Below are positions 1 to 7,399 of a stretch of 18,178 nt of DNA, in pieces. The notes under the pieces were generated by a model. It was not told where the DNA came from and ran no database searches. It saw nothing but the letters and a program-made list of their open reading frames with translations. The DNA is taken from the NCBI GenBank assembly GCA_937915065.1, contig CALDMR010000159.1:1-18178 (forward strand), in the 5' to 3' direction. The translations under genes were made by a program, and so were the position numbers. The stretch is from an uncultured Clostridia bacterium. GTDB lineage: Bacteria; Bacillota; Clostridia; Oscillospirales; Oscillospiraceae. Within the stretch, counting starts at the first letter, position 1. Each line of letters opens with the position of its first letter.

Positions 1-1031
1 AGCGGCGCGGGAAATGCGATCAGCAGGACCGTGGTAAAGCAGCTCCAGAGGATCATCATGCCGATGGCGGTCCTAAAGCCCTTGTGGATGCGGTCCTTTT
101 TGCCGGCGCCGAAGTTTTGCCCCACGAAAGTGGTAATGGTGGTGCCCATGGCGCTGACGGTCATCCAGAAGATCAGGTTCAGGTTGCTGTAAGCCGTCCA
201 GGCGGTGACGGTACTGGTGCCGAAGTAGTTGACGCTGGCCTGGATCAGCAGATTGCTGAGGTCGAACATGGTGGCCTGCAGCCCTGTGGGCAGGCCGATG
301 AGGACAATGTGGCGAAGCAGCCGCCAATCCGGCCGCAGCTCCCGCAGATGGAGCTGGACGGGCAGTTCCCGCTCCCGGTGCATGCACCACAGCACCAGGC
401 TCATGGCGATCAGCTGGGAGAGCACCGTGGCCAGGGCTGCGCCGCGCACACCCAGCTGCAGCCCTGCGGTCAGCAGCAGATCCAGCAGGATATTAATCAC
501 TGCCGTGGCGATCAGAATGTAAACAGGACGCCGGGCGTCGCCCACGGCGCGCAGGATACCGGAGCCCATATTGTAGAGCACGCTGGGGATCATGCCGATA
601 AAATACACCTGGAGGTACTGTACGGCTATGTCGAAAATGTCGGCAGGGGTTTGCAGCAGCGTCAGCAGCCAGGGGGAGATCAGCAGGCCCAGGATCGTGA
701 AACACAATCCGATAAAGAAGGCCAGCACCAGGGCGGTGTGGGTGGCTTTGCGCACTTGGGCATGTTCCCGCGCACCGAAAAATTGGGCGATGACTACGGT
801 AGCGCCGCTGCCGATGCCGGAGAAAAAGCCGATGAGCAGATTGATGAAGGTACTGGTGCAGCCCACGGCGGCCATGGCGCTTTCGCCCACCACCTTGCTG
901 ATGATGATCGTATCGGCGGTGATGTAAATCTGCTGGAAAAAGATCCCGCACCAAATCGGGATAAAAAAGCGGATCATCTGGGTGGAGATCCGGCCTTCGG
1001 TCAGATTGACCTCGCGTTTTTTTGTTGTCAT
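1..1031 (-). CDS. MATE family efflux transporter (C-terminus cut by window edge)
   Basis: Reading from ATG at 1031 down to base 1 gives about 343 residues with no stop. The protein begins MTTKKREVNLTEGRISTQMI and alternates long hydrophobic helices with short polar loops. It has MATE-type features: an N-terminal segment (FFIPIWCGIFFQQIY) followed by TADTIIISKVVG; GSGATVVIAQFFGA after the second helix; a middle repeat with GSGILRAVGDARRPVY; and the matching second-half segment TTFVGQNFGAGKKDR. Full members have about 450 residues, so roughly 100 C-terminal residues lie outside the window. The family exports cationic drugs or metabolites in exchange for Na+ or H+; the substrate cannot be read from sequence. 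The start is preceded by GAGAGAG. A clear sigma-A promoter and a terminator-like leader hairpin lie upstream, suggesting conditional expression. Confidence 0.93.
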   Translation of the reverse strand, partial: MTTKKREVNLTEGRISTQMIRFFIPIWCGIFFQQIYITADTIIISKVVGESAMAAVGCTSTFINLLIGFFSGIGSGATVVIAQFFGAREHAQVRKATHTALVLAFFIGLCFTILGLLISPWLLTLLQTPADIFDIAVQYLQVYFIGMIPSVLYNMGSGILRAVGDARRPVYILIATAVINILLDLLLTAGLQLGVRGAALATVLSQLIAMSLVLWCMHRERELPVQLHLRELRPDWRLLRHIVLIGLPTGLQATMFDLSNLLIQASVNYFGTSTVTAWTAYSNLNLIFWMTVSAMGTTITTFVGQNFGAGKKDRIHKGFRTAIGMMILWSCFTTVLLIAFPAP

Positions 1032-1059
1032 GGCAGAAACTCTCTCTCAAAACAAAGAT

Positions 1060-1092
1060 AAAAAGACAAAACGCCCATCCCGGTGATGGACG
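1060..1092 (-). terminator. terminator-like hairpin in the MATE gene leader (possible attenuator)
   Basis: On the minus strand CGTCCATC (1092-1085) pairs with GATGGGCG (1079-1072) in an 8-bp stem with one G-T pair and a 5-nt loop. TTTTGTCTTTTT follows directly (1071-1060). This is intrinsic-terminator architecture placed between the MATE promoter and its start codon. A second small stem, TTTCCC/GGGAAA, lies just upstream near 1096-1108. No known riboswitch family was recognised. Confidence 0.5.
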
Positions 1093-1117
1093 CCTTTCCC
1101 TGGGGAAATTGAACACT

Positions 1118-1146
1118 ATTATACGCAAATTTTTTCCCCTTGTCCA
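1118..1146 (-). promoter_or_regulatory. sigma-A promoter of the MATE gene
   Basis: On the minus strand a TGGACA -35 box (1146-1141) is followed by a 17-bp spacer and a perfect TATAAT -10 box (1123-1118). Transcription should start near 1111, giving a leader of about 80 nt that contains the terminator-like hairpin. Confidence 0.75.
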
Positions 1147-1179
1147 CCCATTGCATGTATTTTCTTTTGGAAAAAAATA

Positions 1180-1188
1180 TGGTATGCT
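1180..1188 (+). promoter_or_regulatory. possible extended -10 promoter of the EFR1 gene
   Basis: TGG followed by TATGCT, an extended -10 motif, lies 23 bp before the ATG at 1212 in AT-rich DNA. No good -35 hexamer is seen at 17 bp, so the call is weak. Confidence 0.3.
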
Positions 1189-1211
1189 GAACAAAATGGA
1201 AAGGGGATGGG

Positions 1212-2042
1212 ATGATGAAAATCACCGGGATCAAAGGGCTGTATTTCAGCGGTACGGGCACTACGGAGCGGATCGTGCGCACCCTGGCGGAGGAGCTGGG
1301 CAGGCACTTGGGGGCGCCGGTGCGCTTTCACGATTTTACTGTGCCGCAGGCGCGGGAGGCACAGCAGTCCTTCGGTGCGGCGGAACTGGCTGTGGTGGGG
1401 GTGCCGGTGTACGCCGGGCGGGTGCCCAATGTGCTGCTGCCGTATCTGAAAGAAAAGCTGCGGGGAAACGGCGCTCCGGCCATCCCCGTGGTGCTGTTCG
1501 GCAACCGGAATTTTGATGATGGGCTGATCGAGCTGCGCGATTTGTTGGAAGCGGCGGGAATGCGTACTGTGGCGGGGGCGGCCTTTGTGGGGGAGCATGC
1601 CTTTTCCCGCACGCTGGCCGCCGGACGGCCGGACGGGCAGGATCTGGCGCAGCTCCGGGCCTTTGCCGCCGCTGCGGCGGATAAAATAGGCGCTTTAACA
1701 GGCCTGCCGGAAGCGCCGGTGGCGGTGCGGGGGGAATCGCCTGTCCGCCCCTATTACACGCCCCGGGATCGGAACGGCAATCCGGTGAATATTCTGAAAG
1801 TCAAACCGCTGACAGATCCGGAAAAGTGCGACCAGTGCGGCCTGTGCGCGGCCCTGTGCCCCATGGGCCGCATCGACCCGGCAGACGCGGCCCATATTCC
1901 GGGCATCTGCATCAAATGCTGCGCCTGTGTGAAAAAATGCCCCACGGGTGCGAAATACTATACCGATGAGAAGTATCTTTATCATCAGCACGAATTAGAA
2001 GAGGGCTTTGCCCGCCGGGCGGAGCCGGAGCTGTTTTTATAA
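1212..2042 (+). CDS. EFR1-type flavodoxin/ferredoxin protein
   Basis: 276 residues. The N-terminal half (about 1-165) is flavodoxin-like: a beta strand leads into the phosphate-binding loop FSGTGTT (12-18), and VVGVPVYAGRVPN and VVLFGNRNFDD fit the other FMN-contact loops. The C-terminal part carries two 4Fe-4S motifs: C206-x2-C209-x2-C212-x3-C216-P and C233-x2-C236-x2-C239-x3-C243-P, with an extra Cys at 237. This two-domain order is that of the EFR1 family, common in anaerobic Firmicutes. Electron transfer between FMN and ferredoxin-type clusters is expected, but the physiological partner is unknown. The start is supported by a purine-rich GGAAAGGGGATGGG just upstream; the next codon is also ATG. 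It is monocistronic, ending at a strong hairpin shared with proC. Confidence 0.9.
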   Translation: MMKITGIKGLYFSGTGTTERIVRTLAEELGRHLGAPVRFHDFTVPQAREAQQSFGAAELAVVGVPVYAGRVPNVLLPYLKEKLRGNGAPAIPVVLFGNRNFDDGLIELRDLLEAAGMRTVAGAAFVGEHAFSRTLAAGRPDGQDLAQLRAFAAAAADKIGALTGLPEAPVAVRGESPVRPYYTPRDRNGNPVNILKVKPLTDPEKCDQCGLCAALCPMGRIDPADAAHIPGICIKCCACVKKCPTGAKYYTDEKYLYHQHELEEGFARRAEPELFL

Positions 2043-2122
2043 AACGGAAATTTTGTGCATTCAAATCATCGATTCAGTCTTGGCTGGAAAATCGGGCCGG
2101 AGACAGGATCTGCAAACAGTAT

Positions 2123-2159
2123 CAAACGGGCGCGGCGGAATTTCCGCCGCGCCCGTTTG
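2123..2159. terminator. bidirectional terminator between the EFR1 gene and proC
   Basis: A perfect 18-bp inverted repeat with one central base. Its arms, CAAACGGGCGCGGCGGAA and the complement, run 2123-2140 and 2142-2159. GGAATTTCC forms the tip and AAA/TTT the base. It sits 80 bp after the EFR1 stop and 9 bp after the proC stop, so it serves both converging genes. There is no long T-run outside the stem. Confidence 0.75.
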
Positions 2160-2168
2160 CGCTTGTAT

Positions 2169-2984
2169 TCAGTTCTGGCCCAGGGCCACGGTTTTTTGAT
2201 AGGCCGCTTCCACGGCTTCCATGACTGCCCCGCGGAATGCGCGGCTTTCCAGGGCGCGAACCCCGGCGATGGTGCTGCCGCCGGGGCTGCATACCCGGTC
2301 TTTCAGCAAACCGGGATGGTCGCGGCTTTCCAGAAGCAGCCGGGCGCTGCCCAGAAGCATTTGGGCGGCATACAGCTGGGCCTTGTCCCGGGGCAGACCG
2401 CAGGCCACGCCGCCGTCGGCCAGGGCTTCCATGAACAAATCGGCAAAGGCGGGGCCGCAGCCGGATACGGCGGACCCGGCGTCGATCAGGTGTTCCGGCA
2501 GCTCGTCCAGCAGGCCTGCTCCGGCCATGTGGGAGACAAAGGCGGATTTTTCTTCATCTGTTACGCCCTCTCCGGCGGTATAAAGGAGCATGCCTTCGCC
2601 GACGGACGCCGGGGTGTTGGGCATGATGCGGATAATGGGATAGTCTCCGCCGGAAAGTTCGCGGATGCGGGAGATGGTCAGTCCTGCGGCCATGGTGACC
2701 AGAACGAACCGGTCGGTGCGGGCGCGGAGAACCGGGGCCAGGGTGGCGAACAGGCCGGCCATCATCTGGGGTTTCACGCCGAGGAAGAGATAGCGGCAGT
2801 TTTGGGCGGCCTCTTCATTGCTGCCGCAGTGGCTGCCCAGCCGACTGGCCAGGGCTGCGGCCTTTTCCCGGTCGTGGTCGGCCAGAATCAGCGCTTCGCC
2901 GCCCAGCGTTTTTGCGGCGGCTGCCGCCAGAGCGCCGCCCATGTTGCCGCAGCCGATAAAACCAAAGGTATATTCATATGCCAT
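2169..2984 (-). CDS. proC: pyrroline-5-carboxylate reductase
   Basis: 271 residues, the usual length of ProC. It makes L-proline from 1-pyrroline-5-carboxylate using NAD(P)H, the last step of proline synthesis. The dinucleotide site is at the N-terminus (GFIGCGNMGGA, G11-x-G13-x2-G16). VKPQMM, the MPNTPASVGEGM block and the C-terminal substrate/dimer signature VCSPGGSTIAGVRALE are all present and intact. The start ATG follows AGGTGA at good spacing. It is a single gene with its own promoter (3018-3046) and ends at the hairpin shared with the EFR1 gene. Confidence 0.96.
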   Translation of the reverse strand: MAYEYTFGFIGCGNMGGALAAAAAKTLGGEALILADHDREKAAALASRLGSHCGSNEEAAQNCRYLFLGVKPQMMAGLFATLAPVLRARTDRFVLVTMAAGLTISRIRELSGGDYPIIRIMPNTPASVGEGMLLYTAGEGVTDEEKSAFVSHMAGAGLLDELPEHLIDAGSAVSGCGPAFADLFMEALADGGVACGLPRDKAQLYAAQMLLGSARLLLESRDHPGLLKDRVCSPGGSTIAGVRALESRAFRGAVMEAVEAAYQKTVALGQN

Positions 2985-3017
2985 AAAAAATCACCTGTTT
3001 TTTCAGAAGTTAAAAGG

Positions 3018-3046
3018 AGTATACCACGAATGGCGGAAATTGTCTC
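3018..3046 (-). promoter_or_regulatory. promoter of proC
   Basis: On the minus strand GAGACA (3046-3041), a 17-bp spacer and TATACT (3023-3018), with an extended -10 TGG directly before it. The leader is about 27 nt. Confidence 0.6.
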
Positions 3047-3090
3047 GCCTTTTGGGGAAAGAAGGGCGGCGGATTTTTGATCGAGTTGGG

Positions 3091-3111
3091 CGCAGTGCGC
3101 TGCGTTTTTTT
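3091..3111 (+). terminator. small terminator-like hairpin upstream of the gntR promoter
   Basis: CGCAG-TGCG-CTGCG followed by seven T (3105-3111). No gene on the plus strand feeds into it, so it may only insulate the gntR operon from stray transcription, or it may be chance. The stem is only 5 bp. Confidence 0.3.
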
Positions 3112-3131
3112 GAAAATATGGCGGAAGGGGC

Positions 3132-3160
3132 TTGACAACTGTGTATACTGGATATATACT
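3132..3160 (+). promoter_or_regulatory. sigma-A promoter of the gntR-ABC operon
   Basis: A perfect TTGACA (3132-3137), a 17-bp spacer and TATACT (3155-3160). The start of transcription would be near 3167, inside the inverted-repeat operator. Confidence 0.85.
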
Positions 3161-3182
3161 GTGAATACAGTGTATACACAGT
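3138..3182. promoter_or_regulatory. nested inverted-repeat operator for the GntR/YtrA regulator
   Basis: ACTGTGTATAC (3138-3148) is the exact reverse complement of GTATACACAGT (3172-3182). Inside them lies a second dyad, ACTGT-GAAT-ACAGT (3158-3171). The sites cover the promoter spacer, the -10 box and the start region, so a bound dimer would block RNA polymerase. YtrA-type GntR proteins are known to repress their own ABC operons through such dyads; assigning this site to the next gene is inference. Confidence 0.7.
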
Positions 3183-3200
3183 AGTAACAGAGGTGCATCC

Positions 3201-3578
3201 ATGAATATTCTTATCAGCAATGCCTCCGGCGTGCCGATTTATGAACAGATCGTCCGCCAGATCAAGGGGGCCATCCTGGACGGGCAGGTGCAGGAAGGGG
3301 AGGCGCTGCCTTCGATTCGCCTGCTGGCCAGGGATCTGCGCATTTCCGTCATTACGACCAAGCGGGCTTATGAAGAATTAGAACGCAGCGGTTTTGTGAC
3401 CACGGTGCCGGGCAAGGGCAGCTTTGTGGCCCACCAGGATCGGGAAACCCGGCGGGAAGCCGTGCTGTGCCGGGTGGAAGAGCACCTGGCGGCGGCGGTG
3501 GCGGAAGGCCGCTCCGGTGCGGTCACATTGGAAGAAATGACGGAAATGTTGGAAACACTTTATGGCGAGGAAGCATAA
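3201..3578 (+). CDS. GntR family regulator, YtrA subfamily
   Basis: 125 residues, the typical short form with no large effector domain. The winged helix-turn-helix spans about residues 8-78: IYEQIVRQIKGAILDG, then ALPSIRLLARDLRISVITTKRAYEELERSGFV, then the wing VPGKGSFV. A short helical tail (about 85-125) matches the YtrA-type dimerisation region. It is the first gene of an operon with an ABC ATPase and permease, the standard YtrA layout, and probably represses that operon through the dyads overlapping its promoter. The start ATG follows AGAGGTG. The inducing signal is unknown; in related systems it is cell-wall-active compounds. Confidence 0.9.
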   Translation: MNILISNASGVPIYEQIVRQIKGAILDGQVQEGEALPSIRLLARDLRISVITTKRAYEELERSGFVTTVPGKGSFVAHQDRETRREAVLCRVEEHLAAAVAEGRSGAVTLEEMTEMLETLYGEEA

Positions 3579-3587
3579 GGAGCAATT

Positions 3588-4454
3588 ATGAACTACAATG
3601 CAATTGAGCTTTCGGGGCTGACAAAGCAATACACGGGGTTTACCCTGGGGCCGGTGGATCTGGTGTTGCCCGGCGGCGCGATTTTGGGACTGATCGGCGA
3701 AAACGGCGCGGGGAAGACCACGCTGATGAAAACCATGCTGGGCGTAACGGGCGCGGACGGCGGTACGGTACGTCTGCTGGGCCGGGAGGCCGAGGCTGCC
3801 AAGGCGGAGATCGGCGTGGTACTGGAAGATTGTTTTTTCTATGAAGGACTGCGCCCCCAGGATGTGGGCAAGGTGCTGGGCGGCGTTTATCAAACCTGGG
3901 ATCAGGCGCTGTTCGAGCAGTACCTGCGTAAATTCGGCCTGACGGGGAAAAAGAATATCAAGGCCCTTTCCCGGGGAATGCGAATGAAGCTGTCGCTGGC
4001 GGCGGCGCTGTCCCATTACCCCAAATTGCTGGTGCTGGACGAAGCGACGGCCGGCCTTGATCCGGTGGTGCGGGATGAGATCCTGGATGAATTTCTGAGC
4101 TTTGTGTGCGACGAGGAGCACAGTATTCTCATTTCCAGCCACATCACATCGGATTTGGAAAAAGCGGCGGATTATATTGCCTATCTTCACCGGGGGCAGC
4201 TGCTGCTGTGCGAAGAAAAGGACCGGCTGCTGGAAGCCTATGGCCGCCTGGTGTGTTCCGAGGCGGAGTTGAGCGGCGTCGATCCGGAATTGCTGGCCGG
4301 TGTGCGCCGGGGCCGCTTTTCCTGCGAGGCGCTGGTGAAAGACCGGGGCCGCTTTGCGGCGGAGCATTCTGAGCTGACGGTGGAGCGCGTGGGCCTGGAT
4401 GATATTATGGTGTTTATGAACCGCGCGGAAAAGGAACGGGAGGCGGAAGCATGA
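3588..4454 (+). CDS. ABC transporter ATP-binding protein
   Basis: 288 residues. All nucleotide-binding motifs are present: Walker A GENGAGKTT (37-45), signature LSRGM (127-131, a variant of LSGGQ often seen in this subfamily), Walker B LLVLDEATAGLDP (147-159) and the H-loop SSH185. The region after about 215 is the variable C-terminal extension of YtrB/CcmA-like exporters. The Shine-Dalgarno AAGGAG overlaps the stop of gntR, so translation is coupled. The last codons overlap the permease start (ATGA at 4451). It should power the ABC-2 permease that follows, but that gene has a nonsense codon, so this ATPase may currently lack a partner. Confidence 0.94.
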   Translation: MNYNAIELSGLTKQYTGFTLGPVDLVLPGGAILGLIGENGAGKTTLMKTMLGVTGADGGTVRLLGREAEAAKAEIGVVLEDCFFYEGLRPQDVGKVLGGVYQTWDQALFEQYLRKFGLTGKKNIKALSRGMRMKLSLAAALSHYPKLLVLDEATAGLDPVVRDEILDEFLSFVCDEEHSILISSHITSDLEKAADYIAYLHRGQLLLCEEKDRLLEAYGRLVCSEAELSGVDPELLAGVRRGRFSCEALVKDRGRFAAEHSELTVERVGLDDIMVFMNRAEKEREAEA

Positions 4455-5062
4455 TCGGGTTGATTTGGAAAGATCTTTTGTGCCTGCGAAAAAGCGCGCC
4501 GGCCTATCTGTTTGTTGTGGGGCTGTATGCATTTTTCGTGTTTGCCGGATTGTGGGACGGCACCACGCTGGCGGCGGTCATTGTCATGCTGCTCAGTATG
4601 CTGCCCTATGGCTGCTTTGCCTATGATAATCTGGCGAAATGGGAGCTGTATGGATTGACGCTGCCCCTGAAACGCAGCCGGATCGTGCTGGCGCGGTAGA
4701 TGCTGGTGCTGGGGGCGGCTTTTGCGGCCCTGGGCGGTATCGCGTCGTGGCCGGCCTATTGGTTCAGTATGATAAGTATGCTGGGCATGGGGACGCTGTT
4801 CAATGCGATCCTGCTGCCGCTGCTCTACCGCTTTGGCGCCGAGCGGGTGCGGATCCTCTTTTTCGGTGTGCTGGGGGCGATGATTGCTGTGGTCTTGATG
4901 CTGCTGAGCGTGGTGGATGTGGCGGCAGGGCTAAGTGCCCTCGAAGAGCCGGGAGCGCTGTCGCTGTTCCCCTTGACCGGAGGGGTTCTGGCAGCCGGCG
5001 CGGTGCTTTTGGCCGGATCTTATGCCCTGTCTGTAAAAATTTATCAAAAACGGGAGTTCTGA
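4451..5062 (+). pseudogene. ABC-2 type permease split by an in-frame TAG
   Basis: The frame that starts at ATG 4451 stops at TAG 4697-4699 after 82 residues, then continues open in the same frame to 5062. Together this makes 203 sense codons. Both halves look like one ABC-2 permease: MIGLIWKDLL at the start, two hydrophobic helices, then FAYDNLAKWELYGLTLPLKRSRIVLAR, TAG, four further hydrophobic stretches including LLPLLYRFGAERVRILF, and the family-type ending LSVKIYQKREF. Homologues usually have Tyr or Lys where the TAG stands (from memory), so one base change (TAY or AAG to TAG) would explain it. An ATG follows the TAG directly, so re-initiation is possible, but no Shine-Dalgarno stands before it. 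It could be a real nonsense mutation, suppression or a sequencing error. The junction region also seems a little short. Confidence 0.8.
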
Positions 5063-5078
5063 CAAAGCGTTTCAAGTC

Positions 5079-5115
5079 AAGGGCCTCCGGCAGCTTATGG
5101 CTGCCGGAGGCCCTT
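5079..5115. terminator. bidirectional terminator between the ABC operon and the sigma-54 activator
   Basis: A 16-bp perfect stem (5079-5094 with 5100-5115) and a TTATG loop. The AAGGG/CCCTT base gives a short T-tract in both directions. It lies 17 bp after the permease stop and 24 bp after the activator stop. Confidence 0.85.
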
Positions 5116-5138
5116 TGCGGTTTGCGCAGATGGTTCTG

Positions 5139-7229
5139 TTATGTATTTTGCTTACGGATGCCGTATTTTTGCAGTTTGCGGACAATGGTGGGCTGGCTGG
5201 TTTGCAGCGCGTCTGCCAGTTGCTGCGTGGTGCGGTAATATTTGCAGTATTCCAGCAGAATTTCCCGTTCTGTCGCTTCCAGCATTTCCTTCAAAGAGTG
5301 GGAATGGTTGGGCAGCTTCTGGGCGCGCAGGGCGGAATCTGCCTGCTGCGCATGGGTGTCGGATTTGGAGAAATAAGCAAAGGTGCTGAGAATATCGGAA
5401 GACTTGATTTCGTCCGAGGTGACGTTGATCATAGCCTGTTGGATGATATTCTGCAGTTCCCGCACATTGCCGCGCAGGGATTGCACGGACAGCAGATTCA
5501 ATGCGGCGGGGCTGATGGTTTTGCGGAGGTTGAATTCCTGGTTATACTTGTGCACAAAGTGATTGGCCAGGGGGATAATATCCTCCCGGCGGTCGCGCAG
5601 GGGGTCGATCAGCACCGGAAATACGCTCAGGCGGTAGTACAGATCTTCGCGGAATAAATGCTGGTGCACCATTTCCTCCAGATTGCGGTTGGTTGCGGCG
5701 ATAATGCGGACATCCACCTTGATCGGGGAAATACCGCCCACCCGGGTGATTTCTTTTTCCTGAATGGCACGCAGCAGTTTTGCCTGGAAAGACAGGGGCA
5801 GTTCCTCCACTTCATCCAAAAAGAGCGTGCCGTTTTGGGCGGCTTCCCAAAGGCCTAATTTGCCCTTGGAATTGGCTCCGGTGAAGGAGCCTTTTTCGTA
5901 ACCAAACAATTCTGATTCCAGAAGGGATTCGGGAATGGCAGCACAGTTGATTTTCAGCATGGGGAAGCTTTTCCGTTCGCTGTTCTGGTGGATAATGGTG
6001 GCAAGGACTTCTTTGCCAGTGCCGGATTCGCCGTAGATCAGCACGGTGGAGTTATAGCGGGCGACTTTCAAAGCTTGGCGGAGCGTTGCCTGGGACCGGG
6101 GGGAATTAAAAATAAAGCCCTGGGCCTGAATTTCTGCGCATTTTTCGACAACTGTGCTGTTGTATGCCCGCGCCCGGTCTTCCAGAGAGGAGTATGCGCT
6201 GGAAGGAACCAGGAATTTGTGCAATGCGGGATATTCCCGCAGCAGGGACAGCGTAAAGGCGGCGTGGTTTTCCATAAAACCGGTGTAGGGGATCATGGAC
6301 AGTTCTTTGCCGATGCTTTCGGCTGTCAGGGCGGCCAACTTGTAATCGCTGCCCAATGTTGCGAAAAATACGGTGCCCTGCTTTTTGGCGGCGATGAGCG
6401 TGACCAGTTCGGTGCCGGGTTTGTTGACGCAGTTGATGACCACATCAAAAGAGTCTGCATACTGTTCGGGCAGGGGGGAGCGGCATACCTGAGAAATATC
6501 TGCCGCATTGGTAACGATGACTTCTTCAAAAAAGGGGCAGGCCCGCAGCCGTTCGCGGTGGGAGGGATGGAGCACCAGGCCGACGATGGAGCCGGTGCCC
6601 TGAAGTTTTTTATGGGCGGCGTAAGACACCAGCGCGCCGCTTTTGCCGCTGGCGCCGATGATCAGCACCCGGTCGCCGGGCTGAATAATGCTGTAAGCGC
6701 GCATGGGCGCGCCGGCCTCGTCCAGCGCGGAGGTGGCTGTTTTCAGGGGCAGATCCGTGGGCGCCTTAATGATGGGAGAGTCGGAGAACAGAATGCATTG
6801 TCCTTCGACGATCAGCTGCGCATTCTTAAAATCCACAGAAAGGATTTTATCCAGCCGGATGGGGGTGACAGTCAGCGAGGTCAGGGAAATGATGTCGTCC
6901 CCGGGTTTCAGATCGTAAATATTCCGATACTGCGCATCCATTTTGAGAACGCGGCCGAACAGCATGCCGCCGGTGCCTGTGATAGGATTGTGCAGTTTTC
7001 CGCGTTGTGCGATAATATCCATAATGCGCTGGCGGAAGAGCATCTCATCAAATTCAGTTTCGTCGCCGATTTCGTTGAAACTGGTCAAATTGATGTTGAT
7101 GATCTTTACGGAGATCAGGATCTCGCCGGGGCGCAATGTCATATCGTTATCTACCTTCCAGGCGGGCTGCAGGATCGAGTTGGTCGGTTCCAGGGATCGG
7201 CCGATCCCCATGGCTTCAAATTGATTCAT
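5139..7229 (-). CDS. sigma-54 activator with a Kdd-like (diaminohexanoate dehydrogenase) sensor domain
   Basis: 696 residues. Residues about 10-345 match the neighbouring Kdd along its full length: QPAWKVDNDM..EILI, RGKLHNPITGTGGML, a Rossmann loop IGASGKSG (191-198), INCVNKPGTEL and the TGFMENHA segment. Next comes a sigma-54 AAA+ domain: Walker A GESGTGKE (400-407), the sigma-54 contact loop as GSFTGA (447-452, usual GAFTGA), Walker B TLFLDEVEELP (468-478) and REDLYYRLSVFP (527-538). The C-terminus has a Fis/TyrR-like helix-turn-helix (about 666-690). No receiver, PAS or GAF domain is present. The inference is that the dehydrogenase fold was recruited to sense 3,5-diaminohexanoate, a related intermediate or its NAD(H) state, and to activate the divergent kal and kdd promoters. 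Start: ATG 7229 after AGGAGG. Base composition looks lower in GC than the flanking housekeeping genes. Confidence 0.93.
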   Translation of the reverse strand: MNQFEAMGIGRSLEPTNSILQPAWKVDNDMTLRPGEILISVKIININLTSFNEIGDETEFDEMLFRQRIMDIIAQRGKLHNPITGTGGMLFGRVLKMDAQYRNIYDLKPGDDIISLTSLTVTPIRLDKILSVDFKNAQLIVEGQCILFSDSPIIKAPTDLPLKTATSALDEAGAPMRAYSIIQPGDRVLIIGASGKSGALVSYAAHKKLQGTGSIVGLVLHPSHRERLRACPFFEEVIVTNAADISQVCRSPLPEQYADSFDVVINCVNKPGTELVTLIAAKKQGTVFFATLGSDYKLAALTAESIGKELSMIPYTGFMENHAAFTLSLLREYPALHKFLVPSSAYSSLEDRARAYNSTVVEKCAEIQAQGFIFNSPRSQATLRQALKVARYNSTVLIYGESGTGKEVLATIIHQNSERKSFPMLKINCAAIPESLLESELFGYEKGSFTGANSKGKLGLWEAAQNGTLFLDEVEELPLSFQAKLLRAIQEKEITRVGGISPIKVDVRIIAATNRNLEEMVHQHLFREDLYYRLSVFPVLIDPLRDRREDIIPLANHFVHKYNQEFNLRKTISPAALNLLSVQSLRGNVRELQNIIQQAMINVTSDEIKSSDILSTFAYFSKSDTHAQQADSALRAQKLPNHSHSLKEMLEATEREILLEYCKYYRTTQQLADALQTSQPTIVRKLQKYGIRKQNT

Positions 7230-7284
7230 GGTATGCGGACCTCCTCACATAGAGAATCAGATGAGATGTTTTGCTGTTCAAATC

Positions 7285-7314
7285 AGAGTAACAAATTCCA
7301 ACAGTTCCTGTCAA
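7285..7314 (-). promoter_or_regulatory. probable sigma-A promoter of the activator gene
   Basis: On the minus strand a perfect TTGACA (7314-7309), an 18-bp spacer and TACTCT (7290-7285), preceded by TGT as an extended -10. It lies beyond the terminator after kal, so the activator appears to be made independently of the genes it controls. Confidence 0.5.
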
Positions 7315-7348
7315 TCCCATTTTGCGGAGCAGGAAGGATGGTGGAGTG

Positions 7349-7387
7349 CAGTAAAGCCCGCAAATATCAAATTTGCGGGCTTTACTG
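7349..7387 (-). terminator. terminator after kal
   Basis: A 17-bp perfect stem (7349-7365 with 7371-7387) and a 5-nt loop. The core is GCCCGC/GCGGGC flanked by AAA and TTT. It starts 13 bp after the kal stop and separates kal from the activator gene. The T-tract is inside the stem rather than after it. Confidence 0.7.
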
Positions 7388-7399
7388 GTATAGGGGGGC

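Noticed and set aside
84..1061. A 325-codon plus-strand frame opposite the MATE gene
   Set aside because: Rich in Gln, His and Gly with no recognisable fold, while the minus strand gives a clean multi-helix MATE protein.
5139..7229. Activator annotated as a bifunctional enzyme/regulator
   Set aside because: The dehydrogenase-like domain keeps the Rossmann loop, but it diverges around the C-terminal active-site segment (FFAT and TGFMENHA in place of FFSM and NGYYPGHA). Catalysis cannot be claimed from sequence alone.
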